A stretch of DNA of 64,000 nucleotides from positions 62,001 to 126,000 of the forward strand of contig JAIWNF010000087.1 of the NCBI GenBank assembly GCA_025093555.1. Direction: 5' to 3'. This document shows positions 36,601-47,823 of this stretch, piece after piece. The stretch's first letter is position 1. Every line of letters begins with the position of its first letter. The position numbers and the translations under genes are program-made. The notes beneath the pieces are model-generated. The model worked only from the letters and a program-made list of their open reading frames with translations. It was not told where the DNA came from and ran no database searches. Source of the DNA: Circinella umbellata (taxonomy: Eukaryota > Mucoromycota > Mucoromycetes > Mucorales > Lichtheimiaceae).

Positions 36601-38090
36601 GCGGGAAACATAGAAATAATATTGTTCGGGAGATGATCAGATCGGTCCACGAGTTGCTTGTAAATTTTATTTGCTGTTAGATTAAAAAAAAGAAAGATAA
36701 TAAGAAGTTATTATTTATTAATTTCAGCAATGTTAACAGTAAACATAAATTATAATAGCAAAGCATGATTTAATACGTTACCCAAAGTATTAGGTGATTG
36801 TCGTAAGTTTATATTAAGCTCGGTAACCAATCCATTAATGTAAGATAACCATACTCTTTTCAAAAAGTCAGGAATATTCATAAGCAAGTGATTACGGGCA
36901 TCTATTATAAATGGTAATAAATGACAAAAATTAGACTCTTGTATAGGTAACAAAATAAAATATAGAATATCAAGGGACGACGATAAAATTCAACAATACA
37001 TACTTGTCATCGCTTTTCTGGCAAAATTTCTTCTAACTTCGGCACGTAAACCAGGATCCCATGCAGGTACTGCGTAATAAGCTAATAGTATTTAATTAGA
37101 GCCTATTACAGTACGTAATCATGCACTATTTGGTAATTCATAAAAACAAACGTAAAGCTTACCTTGACCATTATTTTGTACACGAGCAGGATTAAAGTGA
37201 TTTGTAAATGTATTATCAAGTTCAGGGTAAGGTGTTGGCTAAACAATATATGTATATATGTATATGGTTAATAAGTTATTCATGTTAGGCATGTGGACAG
37301 TCAATACATAACTCTATAAACAAAACTTACTCGAGCAAGAGCTTCACCAGGTGGTGTCGTCACCAAATGAAAGGCATTTTCCCAAAAGTTTTGATCTGTT
37401 AATACAGGACGAGTGACATTGGCAGGATCTTCAACAGATCGTAACACATGTAACGTTACAAGGTTCATTGCATCCCGTCGAAGAATAGTATATTCTTCTG
37501 CAAGTCGACGTATGAAATTCTATAAAAAAAACCACAATTCAGTAAATACTTTTCATTATATATTTGCACGTGAAGTTTTAACTACAACAAAAAAAAATGC
37601 ATATATAATTACCAACATATCCGGCGTACCAGGTGGTGGCTGCCTTGCACCTGCCAAATAAGGATTTTCTAGAATGGTTTGGAGTTTACATTTACGTGTA
37701 ACAACTCTGTTACGTCTTCTTGCTGCTCTGTGATTATCGGGGAAAATTTCTCTCAAATATGCTCTAGCTCGTTCTCGTCCTGATAAAACACATAATAAAA
37801 ATAAGTAAATACATCTAATATTGTTATATTGATATGCGTGTGTGTATAACATAAAGTACTACATTATCCAAATACTTACGTTCCGCCAATGTTTCCGGTC
37901 TTGGATTTGGACCCCGTGTTACGGGGAATACCACTTCTTGGTCTTCAATAATATCAGCATCAGATCGATTACTTAGAAATGAAAACCCTGACCCGTTTGA
38001 ATTAAATGAATTTATGGAATCGATTGACATGGCATCCTCAGTGTCATCATCACCTACGCTGTCGGCACTATCAATATCCATAGGCTCCAT
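33638..38090 (-). CDS. Fanzor: TnpB-like RNA-guided DNA endonuclease (RuvC)
   Basis: Eighteen exons on the minus strand: 38090-37880, 37779-37613, 37519-37331, 37238-37163, 37069-37004, 36901-36782, 36673-36568, 36459-36177, 36089-35936, 35838-35722, 35626-35474, 35363-35264, 35161-34964, 34879-34756, 34685-34497, 34404-34247, 34172-34051, 33915-33638; 937 codons, 936 residues, no stop or frame break. The C-terminal RuvC nuclease is clear: RuvC-I LVYIDPG (Asp546), the AYGDG strand, RuvC-II TNESYTS (Glu768) directly before CSVC (775-778), WCRHC (857-860) completing a Cys4 zinc site, and RuvC-III DRDLNAANNI (Asp879). This order, with the DRDxNAA block after a split zinc ribbon, is diagnostic of TnpB/Fanzor. 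The acidic N-terminal ~75 residues and basic RERARAYLRE region are lineage-specific. Exon 9 ends in a GC donor. Introns and the fungal setting exclude bacterial contamination. Confidence 0.93.
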
Positions 38091-38223
38091 GGCTGGAGAA
38101 TAAGAACAAGTAGCAATAAAGAAAATGTAAGAAAATGTAAAAAAAAAAGAGATGATGAATAATTTTATGAGGTTTGCAGAAACCGTTCTTTTATACTTAA
38201 CCGTTGGCTAAATAGATCATTTT

Positions 38224-38690
38224 CAGAACAGCCATTTTATCAATGACTATTTTTTATCAATGACCATTTATCAATGACTATTTTTTATCAATGACCATTT
38301 ATCAATGACTATTTTTTATCAATGACCATTTATCAATGACTATTTTTTATCAATGACCATTTATCAATGACTATTTTTTATCAATGGCCATTTTATCAAT
38401 GACTATTTTTTATCAATGGCCATTTTATCAATGACTACTTTTTATCAATGAACATTTATCAATGACCATTTTTTATCAATGGCCATTTTATCAATGACTA
38501 TTTTTTATCAATGAACATTTATCAATGACTATTTTTTATCAATGGCCATTTATCAATGACTATTTTTTATCAATGACCATTTATCAATGACTATTTTGTA
38601 TCAATGACCATTTATCAATGACTATTTTTTATCAATGACTATTTTATCAATGACTATTTTTTATCAATGACCGTTTTATCACTAAAAATA
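38224..38690. repeat. Minisatellite upstream of the Fanzor start codon
   Basis: About 15 tandem copies of a ~31-bp unit made of two half-units, TATCAATGACTATTTTTT and ATCAATGACCATT, with a few variants (GGCCATTTT, GAACATT). It lies 134 bp upstream of the Fanzor ATG and inside the element. Every half-unit repeats ATCAATGA. A role in transcription or transposase binding is possible but not shown. Confidence 0.9.
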
Positions 38691-38970
38691 AAGATAGGAA
38701 AAGAGAGAGAAAAAGCCAATGAGATCTCAAAAGAACAAAATTTAATTGTAGCCAATATAATTGAGGTGTAGTCAATTAAAACAAAATATTCTCTCTATTT
38801 ATACATGAGATCCTCATCATCACTTCAGCAGGATGTATCAATTATGTTTCTGAGAATTGTGATAATAAAGAAAATGATTTTTAAATTAAACTTTGTGCGG
38901 TTGACGACATGATCCGTCTACACAGCTGTTACCCATTTGTAGGCGAAGATCATTGTAGTCTCCCATTTTA

Positions 38971-39120
38971 ATAAATACTAGCAACCCTTCCTCGCTTCGC
39001 TCGGATAAATGAGCCCCTTCGCTTCGCTTCCGGTCATTTAGCGGTTTGCGTCGCAAAGGGGGTTCCCCCCTTTGACCCCTAACGGCGCTTCGCGCCTGGT
39101 AGCAACGATATTCAAGGCTG
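38971..39120. repeat. Fanzor element TIR, gene-5' side
   Basis: Reverse complement resembles 32,865-33,001; outer end CAGCCTTG, followed outside by TATCATAC. It contains two GAAGCGAAGCGA-type stretches and a GGGGGGAACCCCC palindrome. The neighbouring base at 39,121 starts the right TA. Confidence 0.85.
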
Positions 39121-39599
39121 TATCATACATTTTGAGATAAAAAAATATATCAGACATTAGTTTTAAAAAATTACAAATGATAATAATAATAATAATAATA
39201 ATGTCATGAATTAATAGAGTCACGTTTGAAAATGGTTATATATGTATGATATGGCATCCAGAAAAAAAATCAATTGATACTTATGTTTAACTGTTTTGAA
39301 CAGCTTATTAAAATTTTTTGTAATATGTGAATATATATATATATATATATATTTATGTTATCTTGATGCATTATTTGTACTTGTTTGTCACCGCCTGTAA
39401 GCTATTTGGAGTAAAAAAAATTCATATTTAAGGCTATATTAGTCTATTGGTATGTATATGTGTGTGGAGCATATTTATTGAAAGAAAAGGTGCAGTAAGA
39501 GATAAAAGAGAAGTTAGAGATATAATAGTTAATATAGGAGCGATGATAATAGCAGAAGAGAAAAGAAAAATGAATGAGATAAAGAATAACAGAGGTTGC
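39121..39599. other. Spacer between the Fanzor element and the Helitron gene
   Basis: 479 bp, AT-rich, with (AAT)n at 39,179-39,202 and (AT)n at 39,331-39,350. It is downstream of the Helitron stop codon. I could not identify a Helitron 3' terminus (hairpin plus CTRR) here with confidence. Confidence 0.4.
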
Positions 39600-42500
39600 C
39601 TATATAAGGACTTCATTGTATACAATATTTCTTGTGTGGAATCCATTCTGCTCAGAGGAAGTAGAATTTTCTGGATTGAGCATAATCTTGATAGCAGTTG
39701 GTATTCTAACTCTCGACATAGCAACATATAAAAGACCATGAGTAAATGCCGGATCAGGTAAATAAAGCCCCACACTATTAAATGTTTGACCTTGTGATTT
39801 GTTAATGGTCATAGAGAATGCCAATCTGACAGGAAATTGTGTCCTTTTAAATTGAATAGGCGAACGGGATTGAGAAGGCGTAAGGGTGATTCGTGGAATA
39901 AGAACTATTGTGCCTGTGTGTGGACCAGTGGCAATTTCAGCTTCAAGTACATATTGGTGAAAAGATCGAACAATTAAGCGAGTTCCATTACAAAGCCCTT
40001 GAGCAGTGTTTAAATTTCGAAGTAGCATGATGGGGCAACCAACTTTGAGCTTGAGAGTATGAGGGGGAAGGTCTGATGGATTAAAAGAGTTAAGTAGTTC
40101 AGTTGGATAACGAATTTGATCTTCAGGATCATCTACTTGGTCAGCACTTCTAAACTCGTGGATTTCACCTGGAAACTGATCAAGTATCAGGTTATTTAGC
40201 TCTACAACATCTACATTTTTTGGTGTCAAAATAGCACGGCTCGTCAGGAATTCCATGTTCACATTAGGCGAATGCAAATCTCCAAATACAGCATCAATCA
40301 GATCATATGTATTATAGCGTGGCATAAGCATATGGGGACTAATAAGAACTCGGTCTTCAGTGCCAGGCACCAATGGCTCTGAGCCGTTACCAATACGCAA
40401 GAGATATTCTGCAAACTCGCGTAATTCAGCACCATCAACAGTATTTGCAGCTTGCTGAACACGCATATTTATATGAAGATGGTGTACTTCAATGTGACGC
40501 CAAATGGAAGATCGGTTCAAACATTGAGCTACGATTTGAGGACGTTCAGCATTTGGTATCACAGGAAGAACCTGCAAAATATTATATATAAGTATTATCA
40601 AATTGATTAACAAAAGCACTGAACTCTTATCCCTGACTAACATAAGCTTATTTATTTTAAATTAAGTACCTGACGAAAATCGCCGCCAAACACAACAACT
40701 TTTCCACCAAAGGGAATATTCTCAAGATCTGGATCCACAGAACGCATTATGTCTTGAATGCTACGGTTAATGGCTTCAATTACATCGCGACTAATCATGG
40801 ATGCTTCATCCCAAATGATTATGCTTGCTAATTTTATTAATCTTGCCGTATCAGAGCAAGGAGTAAAGCCACATACCGACGTTTCATTTGTTTCTAATGG
40901 AATTTTGGATGTTGAATGGGCTGTACGTCCACCATCAAGCAATAAAGCTGCAGTACCACTTGTAGCAACAGCAAGAGCAATAGAATTATTTCTTCGGACG
41001 TTTTCAAGAATAGCATTAAAAAGATATGTTTTTCCGGTTCCTCCTGGACCATCTACAAAATGCAGTTTTGATTGTTGTTGGGGAGCAGCTATAGAGTTGT
41101 TTATAGCATCATAGATGGCTTGCTGATTATCATTAAATTCGTACTGGCGGGCTGGTCGTAAGGCAAGACGTGCTGACAGTTGACGGTGCTCACGTATCAG
41201 TAGTGGCTCTTCCATGTTTGCACCATCATGTATAGGTTCTGGCACGATAAAATCGTCAAATTCATGCAATGACCTTGATAATGGAATTAACACAGATTCG
41301 ATATCTAACAATGCTTGGTTGTATATCGCATCTGTAAATTGTAAGTTTGGATCGCTTAGATCGTGGCGTGCTGCATGTAAAAAGTCTTCGGACATATCAT
41401 TTCGATGCCCTAACCACAGAGCATAGGGGTTTTCAGGGTGGCAGAATACCAATATAATGGCAAAAAGATGCCGAAGTGCACGTAGGTATTGGTACGTAGC
41501 TGCTTGATCAAGACAATCACTCCACTCTTGCTGATCTGTTAATAAACCATGTGCCCGCGCAGCGGCTTGAAATGAAGGCAACAATTGTTGCTCTGGAGTT
41601 CCAATATTAATGGTGCGTAAATCATCAAAGGAAGTTGCACCAGGTACATGGTAAAGTAAAAGTTGAAGGTGATATTTTTGTACTTCGCGTGGAGAGACAG
41701 CATAAATGCGACCAATAGTACCACCAAAGCCACGTTCACGAAGTTTCCAGCGACGTTCAAGTGTAATAAATACATGCTGTTCTGGAAAATCAGGATAAAG
41801 GATTTGACGGGCATGCTGATGTTGTTGGTTATACTGGAACCATGCAGTTAATGTAGTTTCATGGACACGTCCAACAACTGCTTCTGCATTTTCGCCTTCT
41901 TCAAAATGAACTGTATGTTCATTCTCTAAATGTATAGCTAATCGTTGATGAGAGGGAAATTCATTATGAACAGAAAATGAAAATAAGCGCCAACATCCTT
42001 CTGAAGCTGAAACATAACGGGCGTCAAGAAAAGTTTGAATTTCATCAACTGCCTCAGCATCTTCATTATTGATTTCAGAGGTTGTACCAGTACGTTGGAT
42101 GATAGCAGCAGATGAGCGGTCATGACCTTTGAATACGTATTTGTAAACGTATTTGATTGATTGGATGGAGGTACAGATTTCAACATTAATATGTGAATCG
42201 TATTTGGTACATAGGTACAGATTATGTGGAACTACCCATCGGTTGTCAATTCTATTCCCGTTCTTTACAACATATATACCATTATTACGACGACGATATA
42301 TTGGGTAGCCATCCTCATTCATTTGCGTATCATCATTAAATTCCTTAGGAAAGCGCTTTGTACATCTTCCATCTTCCATGCATGGAGAGCGAGGATTTAA
42401 AAGGCCACATGGACCATAGATCATGTGACGCTCAACTGTTGCCCGTGCATCTGGATATTGTTCTGCATCAGGAAGCTCAGCAGAAACAATGTCATCACAA

Positions 42501-44700
42501 TTAGCACCAGTTTGAGGTTTATCCTCATTTGCAAGAATTAATAGAATATGGGCATGAGGTAATCCACGCTTTTGAAATTCTACCGTATGAACATGCCCGA
42601 CCACTTTACTAAGAACCATATTCTTTGTGAGGTCATCCATAAGTTCTTTTAGCTTCAAGCGAAAAACGCGAGTAGTGAGATCAGGACGATCAGAAGCACG
42701 TTGGCCTGGTAAAAGAGAATTTTCAATTTCAGGCCACCTGGGATTTGTGGTCATCGTCACAAAAAGATCTGGCTTTCCAAAGCGTCGTACAATACTCATG
42801 GCATCTTGGTATAGCTGTTGCATGTGCCGAGGGGACCCGATAAATGATGATGGTAAAATAACACGCTTTCCAACAGTTGCCATGTCATTATCACCAACAT
42901 GCATAGCATCTACAACATTACGATAAAGGTCTGCCCGTAGTCTATTTTGGTTATGACGAATAAATCCCAAACGATTGGCTTCCATCTTTGCATACATGTC
43001 AACTATAAACTGCTGAAACAACTTTCCAAACCGATGTAAATAATTATCTTCTCTCGCATTGCCACGGACCATGAGGCGGTATTTATACCATTCCATCACA
43101 GTAATTTTGTGGGTGCCAAATCTTGCGTCAATAGTCCATCCTTCATCGCCTGAATATATTATTATAGCATTGAATTATTAGTGTATACACGGCTCTAAAA
43201 AAAGGCAATCTGCTTATGGCACGTTACTAACCTTGGGGAAAAAGTAAGACATAATGTAGTGCATCATAGAAGCGATGCATCTCACTGATTCTTTCTAAGC
43301 CATCAGCTCGCGTTCTCAGGACGATATCTCGCGTACCAGCATTTTCATTTCCATCATTTCTGACAATAAGAATTCCAATTTCATCGGCAGTTGGTGCGTT
43401 ATAGCGTCTATGATCTGGAGTATTTTCGGATCTAATTACCATTCTTACATTATCAATACCATGAGTGCGTGAAACTTCTGCCATACTTTGAAAGGATGTG
43501 ACGAATGGATTAAGGCGATGCATCATGTTTTGTAATTGTTGGAGTACAGCATCATTAAGAGTTACAGGAGCAACAGCATGCCGATTGGCAGTTTCAGCAG
43601 ATGAATTATCAAGCACATAAATTTGTGCAAACGCTGGTGTCTCATTCTCATTAGGCAATAGTGATCCAATGCTATGGTACATGCTTCCGTGGATACGAAA
43701 ATTATATGCTCCACCGCGAGCATTAGCAACAGTATGATCGATATTAGCTCCAAGTGATGTAAAGCTTAACACATTGTTGTAGGCACGAATATTAGAACGA
43801 AAGTGTGCAGAATTAGAATCACTACCATAAAGCCTTTGAACTATTTCTGTAGGTGCGGGACTTAGTTCTGGAAGTTGCACAGTTCCTTGCTGACAACATA
43901 TGTTAAATCGGGGTCTGCTCAGGGAGCTTGAAGAAACGCGCTCTTGATTCCAAAGCCGAGCGTGACAGTGAGTACATTCATTATCCATAGATCCAAGAGA
44001 ATGTCGTTCTGGAATCGTGTTGCTGGAAACACGGGCAGCATTGTGAGCCTTTAATCAATACCATAAACATATAATTAATCGTTAATATACTCGCTAAATA
44101 ATCACTAATAGAATAGATATAGAATACTTGTAGAAATAATGAACTAACAGTTTCTGAGTCATCCCGGTTGCTAGGGTTATTTGGACAATCATTATGTGTT
44201 ACGCGCCTGTGACCTTCTTGTCCACAACTCGAACAAACAGGAACAGCGATTTCTGATGACTCTCGAATAAATTCCAAATCGCGCGCTTCATTCTCATTGC
44301 GATCACGCATCGCCAAATGATTTGGATTGTTCAAACAATCTCAGTGCATAGTACGTCGGTGGCCCTCTTGTCCACAGCTGGAGCAAATAGGCACAGCAAT
44401 TGTAGAAGAGGTTTGGACAAAGTCAGAGCCATCCTCATTGTTCTCATTATGATCACTGATTGCCAAACGATTTCGATTGTTCAAGCAATTGCGGTGGGTA
44501 ACACGTCTGTGGCCCTCTTGTCCACAGCTGGGGCAAACAGGCACAGCAATGGTAGAAGGAGCTAAAACAATTTCAAACTCGCGCCCTTGGTTCTCATTGT
44601 GATCGCGGCTCAATAGACGATTCGGATTGTTGAGACAATCTCGGTGGTTAGTACGTTGATGACCAGATACGCCGCAAGAATTACAAATGGAAGTTGACAT
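39600..44700 (-). pseudogene. Helitron Rep/PIF1-helicase transposase with one nonsense codon
   Basis: Exons 44700-44149, 44048-43232, 43149-40670, 40571-39600 give 1,607 codons in one frame with a single internal stop, TGA at 44341-44343. There the repeat pattern (His-Arg-Asp-Cys) predicts CGA. Order: four N-terminal CCHC-like zinc knuckles (CSSCGQEGHRRVTH type), Helitron N-like domain, HUH Rep nuclease (GLPHAHILL with the two-Tyr motif YVYKYVFKG), PIF1-type SF1B helicase (Walker A GPGGTGKT, Walker B IIWDEASM). The C-terminus (SMTINKSQGQTF, YVAMSRV) is complete. A protein starting at the ATG at about 44,319, after the stop, would keep one knuckle and all catalytic domains, so activity is not excluded. 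Rolling-circle (peel-and-paste) transposition. Confidence 0.92.
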
Positions 44701-45380
44701 GACTTATAAAGAAGTTAAAAGAATATTATTTTCCACCTTATGATATTATTACACTTGAAATAAAATAACAATTTTTTTACTCAGTCCTATTTCCTTTTTT
44801 GTGTAGTAGTAAAAATTATTTTTGCTAGTAAAATTTCCTTTTTTGTGTAAAAGTTATTATTTTAATAATAGAGATAACTTTTAACCTTTTATCATTTTTA
44901 AAGACCGCGGACGTCGGTATTTCTGAAACACCCAGTCGTCAGATTAACAGCACCAGACATACTTGTGATTATATCTTTTACTTTAAGCAAGAAAATATGT
45001 GTACCATAAAAAGAAAGGGAACAAGATAAATGGTGTACGTACAATAATTACGTATTGTACCATTTAGTATAAATGTTTTGATTTAATTATGAGTATATGA
45101 TACAATGAAAGCAAAGAATAATGGTTAATTCCATTACCGGAAAAACATTTCCGCTTAACAAAATTGTAAAAAAAAAATTATTGGCTGAAGATTTATTGAG
45201 AAAAACAAAGAGTTACTTTGAATACTACTTTTTGTTTGTTGTTATTCAATATAATAATTATACAGTAGAGGAAAAGCGTTTGATTGTTATTGTTACTACG
45301 TACCAACAAATATTACGAATACTTTTCTACAGTATTTCTACGTATACGTACATGTTGTTATTAAAAATTATGATACATAC
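44701..45380. other. AT-rich spacer, probable Helitron 5' end
   Basis: No supported gene. A plus-strand frame at 45,121-45,438 is open but looks like chance in AT-rich DNA and overlaps the antisense MULE exon. The 5' terminus of the Helitron should lie here but no TC start can be fixed. Confidence 0.35.
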
Positions 45381-47149
45381 AGGTCTCCAAGCTTTACACC
45401 ATTTCTCTCTTTTAGGGTACCAATATTGGTACATATAATCATAGAATTCAACATAACCATTTACATCGTGCCACATTGATTTAAACGAATCCCATAGAAC
45501 CTCAAACAAATCAATACTATCACAATTCATCAAAAGATTCAAAGAATTACGAGCTTGCCGTTGTTGTTCTTTTGTTTCATGTGTAGAATTTTCGAGTTGT
45601 TGTTCTTTTGTTTCATGTGTAGAATTTTCGACTTTGATCTTATAGAAATTAAAACAATGAGTTACAAGTTAATACATCGTACCAAAACAAATAATAACGT
45701 TTCATATATAAAATAAAACCAAATTCACTTACCATTTTTTTTATATGTTTCTCCCATGCTCTTTTAATGTGCCAATGACACAAAAGAACCTGAACAACAT
45801 CACCCTATACTTGGTTTATAGCATTTATTTCAACAGGACTACAATCGATCATTATAGACTTAGGGACAAAGTTGATGACACTTTTTAACCATTCAAACCA
45901 ACTAGCAACAGAGACTGTGGTTTCCGAGTTTGTTATCATAAACCCAACAGGACAACCTTTGTTTGTGTCAAGATTTTTGCAAACAATGGTAAATAAATAG
46001 CAACTATCAGAACTTCGAATAAATGATTTACATGTTTTATGTGTTGAATCAACACAAACCATATCCTGCCTTTGAAGAATCTAAAAAGAAATACCATAAT
46101 AATCAATATCGAATCAATCATCAATTAACAACAGATCATTTTTACTTACTGGTTTTTGCCATTTGGATATCCAAGTAATTGTAAATCTATTATTATCTTC
46201 ATCAATGTTTGACAATACATCATATCCTTCATCATCAAGATACTTAAGCCAAAGACGTACACTATCTTTATCGAGTGCTGCTTTTTTTGAAAGTCGAGCA
46301 AGTTTTATTTGAATGAGATTTTGGACGTCTTTATAATGAATAAGTTCTGACACAGGCAACAAGTTTGGGTTATTATCAAGCTATACATTTGTTTTTTTAT
46401 AACAATTAGTATTACATCATTATTATCATATATTAAGTTTACAAAACATATGTAATCTCTTTCTTTACGCGTCAAATGCAATGCATTCTGTATAGCTTCC
46501 CAGTCCATATTTTTATCAACACGTTCAATAATCCATTTGCGAGCTTCTTCAGGTAAGCGAGATGCAATAATACTTTCTGAATTTGTAGGATCATGATTAT
46601 AGTGATACCAATAATAAACAGCTTCGTATGAATCATCTGAATACTTATACAAATCAATCTTGGCAGAACAATCAACTTTAGGAATCATTTTGGATGGATC
46701 ACGTTTGCGGTTTTTGGAAGGAGATATTGATGATGATGATGATGACGAAGAAGAAGCACTTGATGCTTTATGAGGTTTTCCACCATGGTTACAAATAAAA
46801 CGATACTTCATTTGATATACAGCAGGACGCCCAATTGTTTCTGACTTTTCATTGTTATTATTATTATTATCATTATTATTGTTGCTATAGTTATTGTTTT
46901 ATCATTGGTATTATTATTATCATTATTATTATTATTACTAGTTGCTTTGCCTAAGCTAAAACCATTACGAATAAATGTGGCATGATTCTGAGAAACTGTT
47001 TTATACCATGACTGCCATTCTTCTTCAGTGTTAAAGCTTTTACAAAAAGGATGTACGTCGTAATTGGGAGTTTCTTTTGAGATAAAACCTAGTTCGTCAA
47101 GTAACGAACCTTTAGAGAAATGTTGGGGGTTTGAAGGAATGGCAGCCAT
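45381..47149 (-). pseudogene. MULE-type transposase, broken and 3'-truncated
   Basis: Exons about 47149-46443, 46380-46150, 46080-45733, 45638-45381. An N-terminal FAR1/WRKY-like zinc region (FICNHGGKPHK...KVDCSAKI) is followed by a MULE transposase core with two visible catalytic Asp (VCVDSTHKT and MIDCSPVEI) and CHWHIKRAW. Lesions: a 1-nt loss in an A run near 46,893, inside an (AAT)-rich repeat, shifts the frame; TAG at 45805-45807 interrupts the core; and no exon follows the donor at 45,380, so the end carrying the third acidic residue seems missing. A 36-bp direct duplication in exon 4 adds 12 residues. Confidence 0.82.
45561..45631. repeat. 36-bp tandem duplication inside the MULE exon
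   Basis: Two consecutive, essentially identical 36-bp units starting TTGTTGTTCTTTTG. In the minus-strand frame each encodes ENSTHETKEQQ. The unit is a multiple of three, so the frame is preserved. Confidence 0.9.
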
Positions 47150-47333
47150 GGTCAAAGAGGAAAGTAAACAAACAAAAAAAAAGTTTTATAAAAATTGCGG
47201 ATGTATAATTTAATTTACGTCACGACTTTCTGGTGATTTTTAGCTACGCCGCATCATAGTGGGGGAAAAGACGTAGACACCACTTCAAATCCCTCATGAA
47301 AAATAAATTTTCATGTTTTTCTTTACTAACCCG

Positions 47334-47564
47334 ATGTCAAACGTCGACACCACCATCAGTACTGCAACTACAACACAAGAAAGTATACCGATCAAAGAAG
47401 CACGTTATTGTCGATGCTGGATATATTTTAGAAAATTTATATGTTTTGCTGCCAGAAATAGAGGAAGAAATTACAAAATATGCGATCGTTGCCGAATGCG
47501 AATGTTACAGCAACAGTTTTTATTCAGCTTCACCCTTTTTTTTTTTGGCGAATCCATGCACTGA
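47334..47564 (+). CDS. Small zinc-ribbon-like ORF, probably transposon-derived
   Basis: 76 codons from ATG at 47334. The middle carries YCRCWIYFRKF...ICDRCRMRM, a Cys-x-Cys ... Cys-x2-Cys pattern like a small zinc ribbon; after about residue 60 the sequence turns into Phe-rich low complexity and may be an intron or UTR (a splice is possible near 47,520). It is divergent from the MULE gene, with 184 bp between ATGs. That spacer holds a motif, GGTGATTTTTAGCT, also present at 55,863. Function unknown. Confidence 0.35.
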   Translation: MSNVDTTISTATTTQESIPIKEARYCRCWIYFRKFICFAARNRGRNYKICDRCRMRMLQQQFLFSFTLFFFGESMH

Positions 47565-47616
47565 GAGCAGTGGCGAACAACGAGTTATCATACTTCAACT
47601 TAGTGCCGCTCGTTCA

Positions 47617-47823
47617 TCACATCCACTTTGAACACATGTGAAGATATGTCAACAATTTTTGATCTTCCATGATTTGCCAAGCGTTGTCAAAACCAATGTA
47701 AACATTAATTGAGTAATTAATTAAGGGATCATCTCTATCAACAATTACTCTGTTTCCATTCATAGCAGTATCTTCATTGTCGTCATAGTGAAAAAGAATC
47801 AATTTAATTGCTTCCTCCAAAAT
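47617..47823 (-). pseudogene. Unidentified short ORF fragment
   Basis: Minus-strand open frame of about 67 codons (contains INVYIGFDNAWQIMEDQ) that is not Lys/Phe/Asn-dominated like chance frames here. No start context or family can be assigned. It is probably part of a decayed repeat-family gene. Confidence 0.25.

Larger units (their letters stand above)
32865..39120 (-). mobile_element. Fanzor-encoding DNA transposon with long TIRs, TA flanks
   Basis: A 6,256-bp element. Its ends are imperfect inverted repeats of about 140 bp, both beginning CAGCCTTG, then GCTACCAGGCGCG, a GC-rich palindromic stretch, AATGACC and GAAGCGAAGCGAAG, and finishing near GCTAGTAT. TA lies on both outer sides (32,863-32,864 and 39,121-39,122). 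CAG termini with a TA duplication are typical of Tc1/mariner (IS630) elements. The only gene inside is the minus-strand Fanzor; no transposase is present, so movement would need one supplied in trans. Many Fanzors are known to ride on eukaryotic DNA transposons; the specific superfamily here is inferred from the termini. Confidence 0.85.

Noticed and set aside
33638..38090. TnpB/Cas12-like motifs as possible bacterial contamination
   Set aside because: Eighteen exons with fungal splice sites and eukaryotic transposon ends show it is a resident Fanzor.
38224..38690. Regular repeats suggesting a CRISPR array
   Set aside because: The units are contiguous, without unique spacers, in a eukaryotic genome: a minisatellite.
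39600..43149. Host PIF1 helicase gene
   Set aside because: The helicase is fused to a Rep HUH domain and zinc knuckles, so it is a Helitron protein.
45121..45438. 105-codon plus-strand frame
   Set aside because: AT-rich chance composition, overlapping the antisense MULE exon, no recognisable domain.
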